DNA of 64,000 bases from Haladaptatus pallidirubidus. GTDB lineage: Archaea > Halobacteriota > Halobacteria > Halobacteriales > Haladaptataceae. Below, piece by piece: positions 44,501-53,788 of this stretch. A program made the position numbers and the translations under genes. Position 1 is the first letter of the stretch. The number at the start of each line of letters is the position of its first letter. The notes under the pieces are model-generated. The model saw nothing but the letters and a program-made list of their open reading frames with translations, made no database searches and was not told where the DNA came from. The stretch spans positions 1 to 64,000 of the forward strand of contig NZ_CP085301.1 in assembly GCF_020700235.1 (NCBI RefSeq), written 5' to 3'.

Positions 44501-44508
44501 TTAATATA
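44501..44508 (-). promoter_or_regulatory. TATA-like element for the pilus operon
   Basis: On the minus strand TATATTAA, about 45-50 bp before the pilB ATG (44457), within an A/T-rich region (44485-44600). Confidence 0.4.
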
Positions 44509-45085
44509 CATTTGATGGATGTCATATTAGTAGATATCGGATTACAGTCTTGCGCTTTCCACCTACCAGAACCAATATTTATCAATATATTTATATTTAT
44601 TCGAGAGGGGGGAGAACCGGAATCCGACGCGGCAGTTTCTCGAAGTGAGTCCTCCGCGCGGATTCCGTGATGCCTGATTTGGCTTTGAGGCGACGGCTTC
44701 GACGCGAAGCCATCGCATTTCTGGCTGGTTGCTGATGGGTAATAAATCTTTTATTTTTGGAAATGATTCAAAGACGATGGAATCGAGCGGTGAAATTCGT
44801 TCCCGAAAGTGTATGTTGGAGGTTTCATCCCCGCTGTTAGCACTTCGAGGGGACACCCCGGAGCGAGATTCCTGACGAGCTTGTTCTCGAACTGGCGGAG
44901 CTTGCGGATGAGTCTGGGATTGCGAGGTGAGGAATTCCAGTGAGTAGCGTGCAGGCTTGATTTAATTTTTAGGCGCTATTTCGGTGTACTTCCTCAAGAG
45001 AACCATCATTCGCTAAACGACAAGCGAATGACCCGGATATACCACCGACTGTGGACAGAGTGGTAAGTGTGGGCTTTCTGAAAGG
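44509..45085. other. A/T-mixed non-coding gap with hairpin
   Basis: No convincing gene. It holds a 7-bp perfect stem with ACG loop at 44695-44711 (GGCTTCG arm) and a possible decayed fragment (44890-44930, translation ELVLELAELADESG on the plus strand). Composition changes along it suggest old rearrangements next to tRNA-Ala. Confidence 0.4.
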
Positions 45086-45427
45086 CTATTCCCAATTCCG
45101 CTCTGGACGTTCTATAATCTTGGCGACCGAGAGAATGGCGTTGAACTTAGGAGGGGCTTCGGTAAGTTCCACTACTCTCGTCTCGGGGTCGTATTTGACA
45201 TATTCTGCTTCTGATGCTCTTGGCAAATCATTGTGAAGTAATTCAACTTCAATCTGGTCGAGTTTGTCCGCTGGAATGGGGGACGATTCTGGGTTAGTTT
45301 CCCACTCAGCAACTTGCTTCACGACATCATCGATGGGGACTGGTCCATCTTGTTGTTTAATATAGTATAACGCATACCTTCGTCGTTCTTTACCAAGAAG
45401 ATTCAGCACACGATCCACTGATGTCAT
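45086..45427 (-). CDS. Winged-helix protein, DUF7344-like
   Basis: A 113-residue haloarchaeal winged-helix protein: LGKERRRYALYYIKQQDGPVPIDDVVKQVAEWE, then IEVELLHNDLPRASEAEYVKYDPETRVVEL, matching the family of the frameshifted gene at 58.3-58.8 kb (recalled as DUF7344). Likely DNA-binding. Here the linker LLHNDLPRASEA differs from the usual HHTHLPKLDD, so it may be a divergent member. A/T-rich surroundings. Confidence 0.75.
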   Translation of the reverse strand: MTSVDRVLNLLGKERRRYALYYIKQQDGPVPIDDVVKQVAEWETNPESSPIPADKLDQIEVELLHNDLPRASEAEYVKYDPETRVVELTEAPPKFNAILSVAKIIERPERNWE

Positions 45428-45816
45428 TACCTCCTCTTCCCTATACAGAAAGATAACAATTACGCCCTATTGACAGCCATATTTACATAATGCCGCAACA
45501 AATTTTCTGAAATAATATATGCAAATTCTCATGCGGCAAAAATTGCACGCCGGAATTCACATCCATACAGCTACTGGACTCCTGGAGAGTCCTACACTTG
45601 GACACGAATGAATCGCGCCATCTCAAGCGGAGAATAGCCTGTGGAAGTGACCGTAGTACAGAGGTATGTGCAGGATTTCCGTTCTGTCCTCCGATCAGAA
45701 GACTCACCAACGCCCACCTGTAAGGCGGTCGCTCTGTCGCACAACCTCTGCGATAGAACTCACCAATATAAACTCCTCTCCGCCGTCTACGGAATGTGGA
45801 AAATGCGCGAAGCGCA
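45428..45816. other. Non-coding gap downstream of tRNA-Ala
   Basis: No gene with coding signs. It contains a TATA-like box for the wHTH gene (45477-45487 on the minus strand) and short inverted repeats. Being at the 3' side of a tRNA, it may be an old integration scar; no tRNA-end duplication was found. Confidence 0.4.
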
Positions 45817-45888
45817 TGGACTCGCCGGGATTTGAACCCGGGGCCTCTCCCATGCCAAGGGAGTGATCTACCACTGATCTACGAGCCC
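45817..45888 (-). tRNA. tRNA-Ala (anticodon GGC)
   Basis: Minus-strand cloverleaf of 72 nt. Acceptor GGGCTCG pairs with CGAGTCC, giving a G3-U70 wobble, the alanine identity element; discriminator A. The anticodon stem CTCCC/GGGAG holds loop TTGGCAT with anticodon GGC (45854-45856). T arm CCGGG TTCAAAT CCCGG. A TTTATC box at 45925-45934 may be its promoter. Confidence 0.95.
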
Positions 45889-46199
45889 GTGTCTGCACTC
45901 ACACCTTCCGGGTGGCCATTGATAAACCTCTCGAAATTACTGTGACCGCGGTGGGGTGTCGCACGGCGGTCCGAATAGCAATCTTTTAACTGTCTCCGCG
46001 ATTTTCTGTGGTGTACGGGAACGGCACAGCCGCAAATCCGACTCGTTGCGCGCGTTCGCGGGCCTCCGCCCGCTCTCTTCCGGACAGTTTGTCCCTTTGC
46101 GCAACTTGGGATTGCGGACGTGCACCGTGGCACTCGCCACGACTGGCGGAAACCCCGCCAATACACTCTAGCGGCTCGTGCAGTTCCTATCCTCGAACA
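45889..46199. other. Leader region of rps15 and tRNA-Ala promoter
   Basis: On the plus strand a CTTTTAAC box lies at 45983-45990, over 200 bp before the rps15 ATG, so a long 5' leader (about 185 nt) is likely; it contains GC-rich pairing segments (GCGGGCCTCCGCCCGC). A TTTATC box on the minus strand serves the tRNA. No ORF with coding signs is seen. Confidence 0.4.
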
Positions 46200-46661
46200 A
46201 TGGCACGAATGCACACCCGACGCCGTGGGTCGTCCGGTTCGGACCGACCCGTGGCAGACGAACCACCGGAGTGGAGCGACGTAGAAGCAGACGACGTGGA
46301 AGACCGCGTCGTCGAACTCGCGGAAGACGGCTACAGCCCGAGCGAAATCGGCCTGAAGCTCCGCGACGAAGGCGTGACCGGCACGCCCGTTCCGAACGTC
46401 AAGCTCGTCACTGGCAAGAAGGTGACCGAAATTCTGGAGGAAAACGACGCGGGACTCGACCTGCCCGAAGACCTCCGCAACCTGATGGAGCGCGCTGTGC
46501 GCCTGCGCGAACACGTTGACGAAAACCCGCAGGACAAGCACAACAAGCGCGCTCTGCAGAACACCGAGTCCAAAGTTCGCCGCCTCGTGAACTACTACCG
46601 CGGCGACGAAATCGACGAGGACTTCACCTACTCCTACGACGTGGCGAAAGAACTCGTATAA
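46200..46661 (+). CDS. rps15: Small-subunit ribosomal protein S15 (S13e family)
   Basis: Ribosomal protein of 153 residues: MARMHTRRRGSSGSDRP, the RVVELAEDGYSPSEIGLKLRDEGVTG region and the conserved RNA-binding LREHVDENPQDKHNKRALQNTESKVRRLVNYYR. Start fixed by MARMHTRR (46200). First gene of a four-gene run (rps15, recJ-like, pcc1, rps3ae). Confidence 0.95.
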   Translation: MARMHTRRRGSSGSDRPVADEPPEWSDVEADDVEDRVVELAEDGYSPSEIGLKLRDEGVTGTPVPNVKLVTGKKVTEILEENDAGLDLPEDLRNLMERAVRLREHVDENPQDKHNKRALQNTESKVRRLVNYYRGDEIDEDFTYSYDVAKELV

Positions 46662-47795
46662 ATGGCAACATCCGGTCGAACCGCTTCCGAGGACGCCCCT
46701 ACCGCGAGCGACGTTGCTGCGACGCTCCGCGACGCCGACTTCGTTCGAATCGTCGCGTATCCAAGCGGCGACGCACTCGCGGCTGGCGGTATCCTCGCCC
46801 GTACCTGCGCGACTATCGGAACCCCGTTCCAAGTGAGTACGACGCGATTCCCTGCCCGGCGCGCCGAATCCCGCGACGACGAAGTCGTCATGACGATTGG
46901 CGCAGCGGGCGGCGACGTGGCACTTCCGGGATGTCCGGCGAGCCGCACGGCTTTCGAAGCCGGTGAGGAACTCGGCGGAGCCCCCGACGCGGTGCTCGCC
47001 CTCGCAGGCGTCGTCGCTTGTGGAACCACACCGGGCGCTGACGAAAGCGCCCGACTGTTGGACGCCGCGGGCGACCGACTGACGCGCAGACCCGGCGTTT
47101 CGACGCCCACGGAAGACCTCGCGGATGGATTGGCGCATTCGACGCTGATTCACGCGAACTTCTCGGGCAACCCGGGTGCGGTGCAGGCCGAACTCGCGGA
47201 AATCGGTCTGCCCGTCGAACTCGACGATGACGCGCATCGTCGGGTCGCTTCGCTTGTCGCGCTCTCGGTCACTGGACCGGAGAGCGCGACGCCGCGAGCG
47301 GGCGAAACCGTGGAAAACGCGCTTCGCCCCTTCGAACTCGAAGACGGGCCGTTTGCGACGCTCGGCGGCTACGCCGACGTTCTTGACGCGGTCGCACGCG
47401 AGCAGTCCGGAACGGGAATCGCGCTGGCGCTCGGACACGACGCCCGCGCGCCCGCGCTGGACGCGTGGCGCGACCACGCGAAGCAAGCCCACGCGGCGCT
47501 TCGCGAGGCGACGACGGGCCGGTACGACGGTCTGTTCGTCGCTCGCACGGATGACGCGCCCGTCGAGACGGCGGTTCGGCTTCTCGGCGATTTTCGCTCG
47601 CCGGAGCCGATTGCCTTGGTCGTCACGGACGACGAGGCCGCCGCAGTCGCGGTACGCGACAGCGGGTTGGGCGCTGCGATGGAAACCGCCGCGACCGAAC
47701 TCGGCGGCGTCGGAACGGGAAGCGCACGCCGCGGCTACGCACGGTTCGACGCGGACGCAAAGGAGTTCCTTTCGGCATTTCGGGAGGCGCTATGA
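46662..47795 (+). CDS. RecJ-like DHH-superfamily protein (archaeal, lacking classic catalytic motifs)
   Basis: A 377-residue protein adjoining rps15 (zero gap). FVRIVAYPSGDALAAGGILART resembles the DHH start but the metal-binding aspartates of active RecJ nucleases are not evident. The C-terminal third (GYADVLDAVAREQSGTGIALALGHDARA, FVARTDDAPVETAVRLL) fits the nucleotide-binding DHHA1-like part. In haloarchaea such genes always sit between rps15 and pcc1. Probably a RecJ-type partner of the replisome or an inactive relative. Confidence 0.75.
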   Translation: MATSGRTASEDAPTASDVAATLRDADFVRIVAYPSGDALAAGGILARTCATIGTPFQVSTTRFPARRAESRDDEVVMTIGAAGGDVALPGCPASRTAFEAGEELGGAPDAVLALAGVVACGTTPGADESARLLDAAGDRLTRRPGVSTPTEDLADGLAHSTLIHANFSGNPGAVQAELAEIGLPVELDDDAHRRVASLVALSVTGPESATPRAGETVENALRPFELEDGPFATLGGYADVLDAVAREQSGTGIALALGHDARAPALDAWRDHAKQAHAALREATTGRYDGLFVARTDDAPVETAVRLLGDFRSPEPIALVVTDDEAAAVAVRDSGLGAAMETAATELGGVGTGSARRGYARFDADAKEFLSAFREAL

Positions 47796-48031
47796 GACGA
47801 GCGACGATTCGCACGCAACTGGACGACGCGGCCGTACTCGCGGCGTCACTCGAACCGGACAACACGCCCGAAATCGAAACGAGCGTGGAAGACGGACAGA
47901 TAGTGACGCACATCGAACGCGAAACGACCGGCGGACTCCAATCGACCGTGGACGATTACGTCGTCAACCTCTCGGTGGCAGTACAGGCAGTACAGATAGC
48001 GAACGATTACAACGACACGAACCATGAGTGA
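47792..48031 (+). CDS. pcc1: KEOPS complex subunit Pcc1
   Basis: A 79-residue dimerising subunit of the KEOPS complex, which makes the t6A37 tRNA modification. ATIRTQLDDAAVLAASLEPDN, then STVDDYVVNLSVAVQAVQIAND fit Pcc1. Starts 4 bp inside the recJ-like end and ends inside rps3ae by 8 bp, so the run is tightly coupled. Confidence 0.88.
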   Translation: MRRATIRTQLDDAAVLAASLEPDNTPEIETSVEDGQIVTHIERETTGGLQSTVDDYVVNLSVAVQAVQIANDYNDTNHE

Positions 48032-48659
48032 ACGATCAGTCTCTAAGAAGTCACAAGAAAAGCGGTGGTACACCGTCCTCGCTCCCGAGCAGTTCGACCG
48101 AGAGGAGCTTGGAACGACCCCCGCAGATGAACCGGACAAGGTGCTCGGCCGCACCATCGAAACCACGCTGGGCGAACTGACGAACAACGCCAGCGAGAAC
48201 AACACGAAGTTAACCTTCAAAATCAACGACGTCGGTAGCGACTCGGCGTACACCGAGTTCGTTCGACACGAACTCACCCGCGACTACCTCCGTAGTCTCG
48301 GCCGCCGTGGCGCCTCGAAAATCGAGGCCTACATCACGGTGTTGACCTCGGACGACTATCGACTCCAGATTCAGCCCGTCGCATTCACGACGAAGAAGGC
48401 AGACCACAGCCAAGAAAAGGCCATTCGCCGAACCATGATCGACCTCGTGCGGGACGCCGCGAGCGACCGCACGTTCAAAGAGGTCATCGACAGCATCGTC
48501 GAAGGTCGCATCTCCAGCGCGATTTACGGCGAGGCGAAAACCATCTACCCGCTCCGTCGGGTCGAAATTCAGAAGGCAACGCTGGAAGCTCACCCCGAAG
48601 AGGTCGCCGAAGAAGAGGAGACCTCCGTGGACGTGGACGAAGAAGACGTCGAAGTCTAA
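48024..48659 (+). CDS. rps3ae: Small-subunit ribosomal protein S3Ae
   Basis: A 211-residue ribosomal protein. KKSQEKRWYTVLAPEQFDREELGTTP is characteristic, followed by the RNA-binding beta region (TLGELTNNASENNTKLTFKINDV) and an acidic tail. Last gene of the rps15 run. Confidence 0.95.
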   Translation: MSERSVSKKSQEKRWYTVLAPEQFDREELGTTPADEPDKVLGRTIETTLGELTNNASENNTKLTFKINDVGSDSAYTEFVRHELTRDYLRSLGRRGASKIEAYITVLTSDDYRLQIQPVAFTTKKADHSQEKAIRRTMIDLVRDAASDRTFKEVIDSIVEGRISSAIYGEAKTIYPLRRVEIQKATLEAHPEEVAEEEETSVDVDEEDVEV

Positions 48660-48730
48660 TCGGCCACCCTGTTTCGCTTTTTCGCGCAGTTGAAACCGAA
48701 AACACAGCTTCTCGTGGAATGGCTACAAGA

Positions 48731-49153
48731 CTACTCAGTGACGACAATGGTACCTGACATTCCCCCGGACTCGTGTGGAATACAGAAGTAGGCGTACTCT
48801 CCGGGTACTTCGAACGTGTGTTCGTAGGTCGTGTTCGGGTTGATAGTTCCGTTTCCATTTCTCCACGCGTCGCGGGCCGCCTGTTCGGACTCGAAACCGC
48901 CGGAGGCGAAATATTCCGCCCCTTCCGGGATTCCCGCTTCGTACGCCGTCACGCTGTGGTTGCGCATGTCGGTGTTCACCCAGACGACGGTTTCCCCGAC
49001 TTCCACTTCGAACTCCTTCGGATTGAAGGAGACAGACCCCATTCCGATATCGCCGTCCGGGGCGTCTGACCCCGTGTTCAGGATACCCGTACAGCCAGCC
49101 AGCGCGGCGGATGCGGACCCGGCGACCCCGGCCAGAAACGCTCGACGGTTCAT
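48731..49153 (-). CDS. hcp: Halocyanin (type 1 copper lipoprotein)
   Basis: A 140-residue blue copper protein. The N terminus carries a Tat motif (MNRRAFLAGV) and a lipobox LAGC with Cys21, so it is exported and lipid-anchored. Copper ligands: His66, Cys124, His127 and Met132 (NHSV, YFCIPHESGGM). It likely carries electrons on the outer face of the membrane. Its 3' end faces rps3ae, 71 bp away. Confidence 0.92.
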   Translation of the reverse strand: MNRRAFLAGVAGSASAALAGCTGILNTGSDAPDGDIGMGSVSFNPKEFEVEVGETVVWVNTDMRNHSVTAYEAGIPEGAEYFASGGFESEQAARDAWRNGNGTINPNTTYEHTFEVPGEYAYFCIPHESGGMSGTIVVTE

Positions 49154-49811
49154 ACGTCGAACTCGGGTCGCTCTCCGTATATGTCTCTCGAAAGTTCTAC
49201 GATAGTGGGAATTGGTCTGTCGTGAGATGGTTGGTTTTTGATTGTGTGGCGAAACTAGAGTATCGGTTCGAAGGAGACTGCTGGAGTGGTTTGGTCGAAC
49301 TCCTCCCCGCAACGAGGCGGGGCTTCGCCGCGATGGCTCAGCCCCGCCTCCCGACGCGTCCAGTCAGCAGGACGGTCTGGCGATTCACGGTGAATGATTG
49401 ACTTACCGAAAGGGTGCGCCAGCGCGTTCGCGTGAGGGGTGAGCGAAGCGAACACCGAGCACACCTCCGCGCTGTCGAGGAGGAGTGGGGAGACTGCGGT
49501 GGCGGGCCTTGGTGTTCTCGTGAACGGAGTTCTCGTGAGCGCAGCGAGCGAGAGTACGGAAGAGCTCTGCTCTTCCGGTGTGAGTGAGGGCTCGTCAGAG
49601 CTTGTCTCCGACGGTGGATGAAGGGCGAGCGGCCAGCGGGAGCGAGGACCGGGGGAAATCTTCGATTTCCTCGGCCTCGAAAGACGGGACGTCTTCCGGT
49701 GGCTTCGTTTGTTGTCGGGACTTCCCAGCGACTCACGAGATAATACTCGAACTACAAGCACTATTCGAAGCAATCGTCGAAGAAATCCGGATTCTCCCCG
49801 CCAACTAACTT
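49154..49811. other. Long non-coding interval with a series of triloop hairpins
   Basis: Repeated frames here are not coding. It contains a 10-bp inverted repeat at 49314-49350 (GAGGCGGGGC/GCCCCGCCTC) and three perfect stems with 3-base loops: 49557-49577 (CGGAAGAGC/GCTCTTCCG), 49653-49669 (GGAAATC/GATTTCC) and 49681-49695 (AAGACG/CGTCTT). Confidence 0.5.
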
Positions 49812-51068
49812 CTAGGGCCAGTTTCCGCCTTCTTCGTAGGCGTCGATGACGCGCTGGAGGGAGACGACGTAAGCCGCGGTGCGGAAGTTCGGTAGGTCGT
49901 GTTCCTCGTAGGCGTTCGTCAGGTCGTCGAACGAGGAGACGATGATGCTTTCGAGTTCGTCGTTGACGCGCTCTTCGTCCCAGTAGAAGCGCTGTCGGTT
50001 CTGCACCCACTCGAAGTACGACACCGTCACGCCGCCCGCGTTGGCGAGGATATCGGGGAAGACGTGAACGCCGCGCTCCGTGAGCACGTCGTCGGCGTCC
50101 GGCGTGAGCGGACCGTTCGCGGCTTCGACGACGACGTCGGCCTGCACGTCCTGGGCGAGGTCGCCGTCGATCGCGTTCTCCAGCGCGGCGGGAACGAGCA
50201 GGTCAACGTCCAGCGTGAGCAGGTCTTCGTTGCTCATCTCTTTGCCGGCACCGGCGTAGTCCGAAACGCTTCCGGTCTCGTTTTTGTGGTCTTTTACATC
50301 GACGGCGTGGAGGCCGTCCTCGTTGTAAATCGCGCCGCTGGAGTCCGAAACGGCGACGATTTTCACGCCGAGGTTTTCGAGCAGTTTCGCGGCAATCCAA
50401 CCGGCGTTTCCGTAGCCCTGTACGGCCACTGTCGCCCCCTCCATCTCCTTGCCGAGGTAGTCGAAGGCTTCCCGAGCGGTGAGCATGGTCGAGCGACCGG
50501 TCGCCTCGACGCGACCCTCGCTGCCGCCGGAATCGAGCGCCTTACCGGTTATGACGCCCGGTGCCGTCGTGTTTTCGAGCGTCTCGTAAGTGTCTTTTAT
50601 CCAGTTCATCTCGCGCTGGCCGGTGTTCACGTCCGGCGCGGGGATGTCTCGGTCTTCGCCGATGATGGGTCGCAGTTCCTTCGCAAAGGAGCGCGTGACT
50701 CGTTCCAGTTCCGCCTCGCTGTAGTCGGCGGGGTCGATGATGATGCCACCCTTGCCGCCGCCGTAGGGGATGTCTACGACGGCGGTTTTGTAAACCATCC
50801 AGCCGGAGAGGGCTTTCACTTCGTCGCGGCTGACGTTGGGATGATATCGAATACCGCCTTTGTACGGGCCACGGTCGCCGTTAAACTGCGAGCGGAACGC
50901 TTTGAACACCTCGATAGAACCATCGTCCATCTCGACGGAGAGGTTCGTTTCGAGCACGCGCTCGGGGTGTTTGAGCCGTTCGAGAACGTCAGGAGAGACG
51001 TCGATGTACTCGGCTGCGTCATCGATTTGCTCCTGAAGACTCTCGAACGGATTCGCTTGTTCGGACAT
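49812..51068 (-). CDS. gdhB: Glutamate dehydrogenase (first paralog)
   Basis: NAD(P)-linked enzyme interconverting glutamate and 2-oxoglutarate plus ammonium. The 418-residue chain has [10 protein letters not shown] and GGGKGG (substrate lysines), [11 protein letters not shown] and the Rossmann motif [17 protein letters not shown]. End [16 protein letters not shown] is family-typical. Paralogous to the gene 1.2 kb downstream. Cofactor preference cannot be read. Divergent gap to the CoA lyase gene is short. Confidence 0.93.
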   Translation of the reverse strand: MSEQANPFESLQEQIDDAAEYIDVSPDVLERLKHPERVLETNLSVEMDDGSIEVFKAFRSQFNGDRGPYKGGIRYHPNVSRDEVKALSGWMVYKTAVVDIPYGGGKGGIIIDPADYSEAELERVTRSFAKELRPIIGEDRDIPAPDVNTGQREMNWIKDTYETLENTTAPGVITGKALDSGGSEGRVEATGRSTMLTAREAFDYLGKEMEGATVAVQGYGNAGWIAAKLLENLGVKIVAVSDSSGAIYNEDGLHAVDVKDHKNETGSVSDYAGAGKEMSNEDLLTLDVDLLVPAALENAIDGDLAQDVQADVVVEAANGPLTPDADDVLTERGVHVFPDILANAGGVTVSYFEWVQNRQRFYWDEERVNDELESIIVSSFDDLTNAYEEHDLPNFRTAAYVVSLQRVIDAYEEGGNWP

Positions 51069-51150
51069 CGTTTGTCAATCCCACCCACCCCTTGTTAAGC
51101 GTGGCGAATTTGAGATGGGCGCTTATCCGTGAAATTATCCACGGAGAGCG

Positions 51151-51996
51151 CTACTCGTCCGCCTGCGCGTACGCCAGAATACGTTCCGCCTGCGCGATGA
51201 GCGGCGCGTCTATCATCTCCCCATCGACGCGAAAAACCCCGCGCCCGTCGGCGTCGGCCTCCGATTTGGCCGACAGCACCGTTTTCGCCCACTTGACTCG
51301 CTCCGGGTCGGGCGTGAACGCGTCGTTGATGGGCGACACCTGCGCCGGGTGAATCGCCATCTTGCCGTCGTAGCCGAGTTGAATGGCGAACTCGGTTTCT
51401 TCCCCCAATCCGTCGGTGTCGCCGAAATCGGTGTAAACCGTGTCGATGGCGTCCACGCCCGTCGCGCTCGCGGCCAACACGACGTGCTCGCGGGCGTAGA
51501 GTACCTCCGTCCCCTCGTCGGTTCGGGTCGCACCAATGTCCGCCGAGAGGTCTTCGGCACCGAACACGAGCGCGTCGGTCGCGGGTTCCGCGCCGATCTC
51601 AGTCGCGTTGAGGACGCCGCGAGCCGTTTCGACGAGCGCGAGAATCGGAACTTCGCAGTCGTGTTCGGAGAGGAGACGGGCGAGCGTTTCCACGTCGTCG
51701 GCCGATCCCGTTTTCGGGAGCATGACCGAATCGAGCGCGTCGGTCCCCGCCGCGATTCCTCGCAGGTCATCGTCTGCGGTGACTCCCGTCGGATTGACGC
51801 GGACACAGACTTCACAATCGGGTGCGAAACTCGGGTCGGTAAGCACGTCGCGAACCGCTTCGCGCGCTTCGCCCTTCCGCTCGGGTGCGACCGCATCCTC
51901 CAAATCGAATACGATTACGTCCGACCCCGCGTCGGGTGCTTTGCGCATCATCTCTGGGCGGTCTCCCGGCGTGAACATGACGCTTCGTCGTGGCAT
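51151..51996 (-). CDS. HpcH/HpaI-type CoA-ester lyase or thioesterase (CitE-like)
   Basis: TIM-barrel C-C lyase family of 281 residues. MPRRSVMFTPGDRPEMMRKAP, then VIVFDLEDAVAPERKGEAREAV, VCVRVNPTG, MLPKTGSADDVE and LALVETARGVLNATEI are family landmarks with the metal-binding Glu and Asp. Likely substrates: malyl-, citramalyl- or methylmalyl-CoA. In haloarchaea that run the methylaspartate cycle, CitE-like proteins of this size are malyl-CoA thioesterases; other genes of that cycle are not in the window. The start is at MPRRSVMF (51996). Confidence 0.85.
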   Translation of the reverse strand: MPRRSVMFTPGDRPEMMRKAPDAGSDVIVFDLEDAVAPERKGEAREAVRDVLTDPSFAPDCEVCVRVNPTGVTADDDLRGIAAGTDALDSVMLPKTGSADDVETLARLLSEHDCEVPILALVETARGVLNATEIGAEPATDALVFGAEDLSADIGATRTDEGTEVLYAREHVVLAASATGVDAIDTVYTDFGDTDGLGEETEFAIQLGYDGKMAIHPAQVSPINDAFTPDPERVKWAKTVLSAKSEADADGRGVFRVDGEMIDAPLIAQAERILAYAQADE

Positions 51997-52068
51997 GTGC
52001 GAGGCGACGAGGGGATGAGATTTCAACCCACCGGGAACGGTTATGTTACTTCTCATCTCTGGTGTAGT

Positions 52069-52272
52069 ATGGTTCGAACTACCGATGAGAGTGAGAACGG
52101 TGACAACGACGACTCGGACAGCGAAAACGGAAAGCAGATGGGCGTGGGTATGGGCCTCGGTCTCGCCCTCGGCGTTGCAATCGGAGCGGCAATGGATAAC
52201 CTTGCAACCGGAATCGCACTCGGCGTCGTGTTCGGGGTCGCATTCGGTGCAGGTCTGTCGGGACGCGACTGA
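52069..52272 (+). CDS. Gly-rich (glycine-zipper-like) small membrane protein
   Basis: A 67-residue protein with a polar, acidic N terminus and then GVGMGLGLALGVAIGAAMDN and GIALGVVFGVAFGAGLSG, two glycine-zipper-like hydrophobic helices. Such proteins can oligomerise in membranes. Start ATG 52069. Function unknown; it stands alone on the plus strand between two minus-strand genes. Confidence 0.65.
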   Translation: MVRTTDESENGDNDDSDSENGKQMGVGMGLGLALGVAIGAAMDNLATGIALGVVFGVAFGAGLSGRD

Positions 52273-52305
52273 CCGTGATTTTGACGGCGATGTGATTCGG
52301 TGACT

Positions 52306-53580
52306 CTATGGCCAGAGTCCGCGGGCCTGATGCGCTTCCGCGATGCGCGACAGACCGACGATGTAGGCGGCGTCGCGCCACGTCACGTCGCGCTTTTCGA
52401 CTTCGGTGCGCACGCCGTTCCACGCGTCCAGCATCTCCGATTCGAGCTCCTCGTTCACTCGTTCGAGTGACCACTGTCGTCGGTTGATGTCCTGCAACCA
52501 TTCGAAGTACGACACCGTCACGCCGCCCGCGTTGGCGAGGATGTCCGGAATGACGTGAATGCCGCGTGTCTCCATGATTTCGTCCGCGGTTGTCGTCGTC
52601 GGGCCGTTCGCCCCTTCGACGACGATGTCGGCTTTGACTTCGGGGGCGTTCGATTCGGTGAGGACGTTGCCGATTGCTGCCGGGATGAGAACGTCCACGT
52701 CCAGTTCGAGGAGCTCGTCGTTCGAAACGCGCTGTGGCGCGTCGAAGGTCGTCACCGCTTCCGGTTCTTCCTCGTGGGTCGGAATCTCGTCGATGTTCAG
52801 CCCGTCGGGGTCGTAAATCGCGCCGTTCACGTCGGAAACGGCGACGACGTTCGCGCCCCATTCGTGGAGGGAAAGGGCCGCGTTCGCGCCGACGCTACCG
52901 AATCCTTGGATGGCGACTGTCGTGTCGGAGAGCGGGTAGTCGTAGTATTCACACGCCTCGCGGGTGATGATGGCGACGGAGCGTCCGGGAGACTCTTCGC
53001 GTCCGTAGGAACCGCCGATGACCGGCGGCTTGCCCGTAACGACGCCGGGTTGGGTTTCCCCTTCCTGCATCGAGTAGGCGTCCATGAACCACGCCATCGT
53101 CTGCGCGTCGGTTCCCATGTCCGGGGCGGGAATGTCGCGCATCGGACCGATGAAGTCGCGCAGTTCCTCGGCGAATCGTCGGGTAAGTCGCTCTTTTTCT
53201 TCGCTGCTCAGTTCCTTTGGATTCACGACAACGCCGCCTTTCGCGCCGCCGAACGGGAGGTTCATCACGGCGCATTTCCACGTCATCCACATCGACAGGC
53301 CGGTACACTCCTCCTCGGTCACGCCGGGGTGATAGCGCATACCGCCCTTGAACGGGCCGCGCACGCTGTCGTGCTGGGCGCGGTAGCCGGTGAAGATGTC
53401 CGTTTCGCCGTCGTCGCGCTTCAACGGAACCGACACGCGGTGGACTTGGTCGGGGTGTTTCAAACGGTCGATGATTCCACGGTCAACGTCCAAGTGCGCC
53501 GCGGCGCGTTCGAGTTGTCGCCGCGCTGTCTCTGCCGCCGTCTCCGGTTCCTCTTCTTTCTGTTTCCCAGTTGATGACAT
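52306..53580 (-). CDS. gdhA: Glutamate dehydrogenase (second paralog)
   Basis: A 424-residue glutamate dehydrogenase. [28 protein letters not shown], the dinucleotide fold [21 protein letters not shown] and the end [14 protein letters not shown] parallel the other paralog, but the N-terminal 20 residues are a distinct acidic extension ([16 protein letters not shown]). Start MSSTGKQ (53580). Haloarchaea often have a pair with different cofactor use. Confidence 0.93.
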   Translation of the reverse strand: MSSTGKQKEEEPETAAETARRQLERAAAHLDVDRGIIDRLKHPDQVHRVSVPLKRDDGETDIFTGYRAQHDSVRGPFKGGMRYHPGVTEEECTGLSMWMTWKCAVMNLPFGGAKGGVVVNPKELSSEEKERLTRRFAEELRDFIGPMRDIPAPDMGTDAQTMAWFMDAYSMQEGETQPGVVTGKPPVIGGSYGREESPGRSVAIITREACEYYDYPLSDTTVAIQGFGSVGANAALSLHEWGANVVAVSDVNGAIYDPDGLNIDEIPTHEEEPEAVTTFDAPQRVSNDELLELDVDVLIPAAIGNVLTESNAPEVKADIVVEGANGPTTTTADEIMETRGIHVIPDILANAGGVTVSYFEWLQDINRRQWSLERVNEELESEMLDAWNGVRTEVEKRDVTWRDAAYIVGLSRIAEAHQARGLWP

Positions 53581-53788
53581 GATGTAGCGCCTCCGCGGGT
53601 TCTGACCGGCAATTCTTACCCGACCGGGCAAAGACCTTGCCATCCGAAACGGGAGCGACATGCGATACCACGCCATAGAACGCGGAAAAACAGAACAGCA
53701 CGAACTCCGTACGGAACGTGTACGACGATCCTCGTATCGAGTCGGAACGAAAACGAGGACGGTGTAGGGGGTCGAGAGTTCGGTGAGA

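Noticed and set aside
44563-44856. 97-codon minus-strand frame upstream of pilB
   Set aside because: Crosses hairpin and A/T-rich promoter DNA; no recognisable pattern.
45573-45824. Duplicate of the tRNA-Ala end (TGGACTC at 45573)
   Set aside because: Only seven matching bases and no continuation, so chance.
49338-49736. Minus-strand frames in the 49.2-49.8 kb gap
   Set aside because: Low-complexity Ser/Arg frames across hairpins; no motif and no start context.
49899-51098. 399-codon open frame antisense to gdhB
   Set aside because: Mirror of the high GC third positions of gdhB; no domain pattern, and gdhB itself is certain.
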